A stretch of DNA of 15,941 nt from Archangium sp. (lineage in GTDB: Bacteria > Myxococcota > Myxococcia > Myxococcales > Myxococcaceae), in contig JAEUJR010000432.1 in assembly GCA_016793585.1 (NCBI GenBank), forward strand, positions 1-15,941, read 5' to 3'. How positions within the stretch are numbered: position 1 is the first letter of the stretch; each line of letters begins with the position of its first letter. A program made the position numbers and the translations under genes. The notes under the pieces were generated by a model, which was given only the letters and a program-made list of their open reading frames with translations, searched no databases and was not told the origin of the DNA. Shown here piece by piece: positions 15,150-15,941 of the stretch.

Positions 15150-15941
15150 TCAGTACCCGAGCACGAGCGCGACGCGCCCGACGTGGCGAAGGGGGAAGGT
15201 GGTGCCGGTGAAGGTCCACAGCTCGTAGTCGGCCTTGAAGGCGACGAAGTCGTTCGCACGCACGAAGGCCGCCACCGTCTGCCGCTGCACGCCCGAAGAC
15301 GAGGTCGTCAGCTCACTGTCTGGCAACGGCATGCCGAAGCGGTGCAGGCCGTCGCTGCGCAGCACGAGCGTCACCAGGCGATGGAGCTGCACGTCGGCTT
15401 GCGCGTACCAGCCCGCCTTGAGGAACCACGCGTCGATGAGCTGAAACGGGTAGCCGGTGGCGGTCGCGTCGAGGTCGGTGCGGCGGGCGAGCGCTTCTGC
15501 GCGCAGGGTGACGACGCCCAGCCGCGCGTAGGCCTCCACTCCCGCGATGGCGTACCAGAGCGAGTCTTTCGAATCGTAGGCGCCCGCCGTTCCCGAGGCG
15601 CCGAACGACCAGTCTGGCCCGGTGAGCACGACGCGCGCGGCGACGGCCGGCGTGCGGTTGTTGTCGACCCAGACTCGCGAGCGCGCGAAGTCGAGGTCGT
15701 TGTCGCCCGCCAGGCCCTTGATGAGGCTGACCGTGTAGTCGAGCGACACGCGCTTGCCGAGGCCGAGCGAGCCGAACACCTCGACGCCGTTGTCGACGGC
15801 CGGCGCGGGCACGATGCCGAGGTTGAAGGCCGAGCGCCCGTACTGGAGCATGTCGCCCATCGCGAAGGGCAGCGGCTTCGACGGCGTCGAGAAGTTCGTC
15901 GGGTCGTGGCGCACGGTGAACTCGCCGACGGGCACGTTGAG
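15150..15941 (-). CDS. Outer-membrane beta-barrel (porin-like) protein, C-terminal part
   Basis: Open to the right edge; 263 residues in the window, with the N-terminus beyond it (an internal GTG at 15935 is unlikely to be the start because the frame continues upstream). The sequence shows repeated amphipathic beta strands with aromatic girdle residues (VSLDYTVSLIKGL, WSFGASGTAGAY, LWYAIAGVEAYARL, VTLRAEALARR, WFLKAGWYAQADVQL, FVAFKADYELW, HVGRVALVLGY) and ends in an aromatic residue (Tyr), the usual assembly signal of outer-membrane barrels. The motif VPVGEFTVRHDPTNFSTPSK resembles the start of phosphate-selective-porin-like or alginate-porin-like barrels, with FNLGIVPAPAVDNGVEVFG after it. 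No specific substrate can be named. It is followed 3 bp later by the di-haem cytochrome gene and probably forms an operon with it. Confidence 0.75.
   Translation of the reverse strand, partial: LNVPVGEFTVRHDPTNFSTPSKPLPFAMGDMLQYGRSAFNLGIVPAPAVDNGVEVFGSLGLGKRVSLDYTVSLIKGLAGDNDLDFARSRVWVDNNRTPAVAARVVLTGPDWSFGASGTAGAYDSKDSLWYAIAGVEAYARLGVVTLRAEALARRTDLDATATGYPFQLIDAWFLKAGWYAQADVQLHRLVTLVLRSDGLHRFGMPLPDSELTTSSSGVQRQTVAAFVRANDFVAFKADYELWTFTGTTFPLRHVGRVALVLGY

Overview
The window is high-GC bacterial DNA with tightly packed genes, GTG starts beside ATG, and many overlapping stop/start pairs. Four things point to Myxococcota (a myxobacterium-like genome): a Ser/Thr protein kinase fused to a formylglycine-generating-enzyme-like domain, lipoproteins with DAG(V/L)-type linkers, a Cys-rich 'GSETDVDCGGSCGPC' module, and a good sigma-54 promoter match. 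This placement is inferred from gene content only.

Layout. (1) Bases 1-2588, + strand: the C-terminal end of ttcA (tRNA 2-thiocytidine synthesis), a protein with two TerB-like repeats, a PhnD-like ligand-binding protein with no signal peptide, and after about 80 bp a degenerate response-regulator receiver protein with Glu at the phospho-acceptor position. The first three overlap and look co-transcribed. (2) Bases 2590-5970, - strand: a molybdate ABC transporter operon modA-modB-modC with two ATGA-type overlaps, followed by an NAD(P)-binding epimerase-like protein that lacks the SDR catalytic Tyr. (3) Bases 5971-6210: a 240-bp divergent intergenic region with a close match to a sigma-54 -24/-12 promoter facing the efflux operon and a perfect inverted repeat about 95 bp upstream of the predicted start site. 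(4) Bases 6211-11961, + strand: a complete tripartite RND efflux operon (lipoprotein adaptor, HAE-1 type pump, OprM/TolC-type outer membrane lipoprotein). From memory of those families, all three proteins resemble Bacteroidota versions more than E. coli AcrAB-TolC, and the pump carries Asp-Asn where AcrB has Asp407-Asp408. (5) Bases 11996-14499, + strand: a lipoprotein with a Cys-rich module and a blue-copper cupredoxin domain, overlapping or abutting a membrane-spanning Ser/Thr kinase with an extracytoplasmic, Cys-rich FGE-like domain. The kinase reading frame encodes the first half of a zinc ribbon upstream of its only GTG start, suggesting a non-AUG (CTG) start. (6) Bases 14517-15941, - strand: an outer-membrane beta-barrel protein (truncated by the window edge) followed 3 bp later by a di-haem c-type cytochrome made of two equivalent haem units.

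How the parts work together: ModABC imports molybdate. The RND operon exports toxic compounds and may be under sigma-54/enhancer-binding-protein control. The cupredoxin lipoprotein and kinase look like a coupled envelope sensing pair. The barrel and cytochrome look like an envelope redox pair. No CRISPR array, rRNA, tRNA, transposase or integrase was seen, and there is no gene-free stretch longer than 300 bases.
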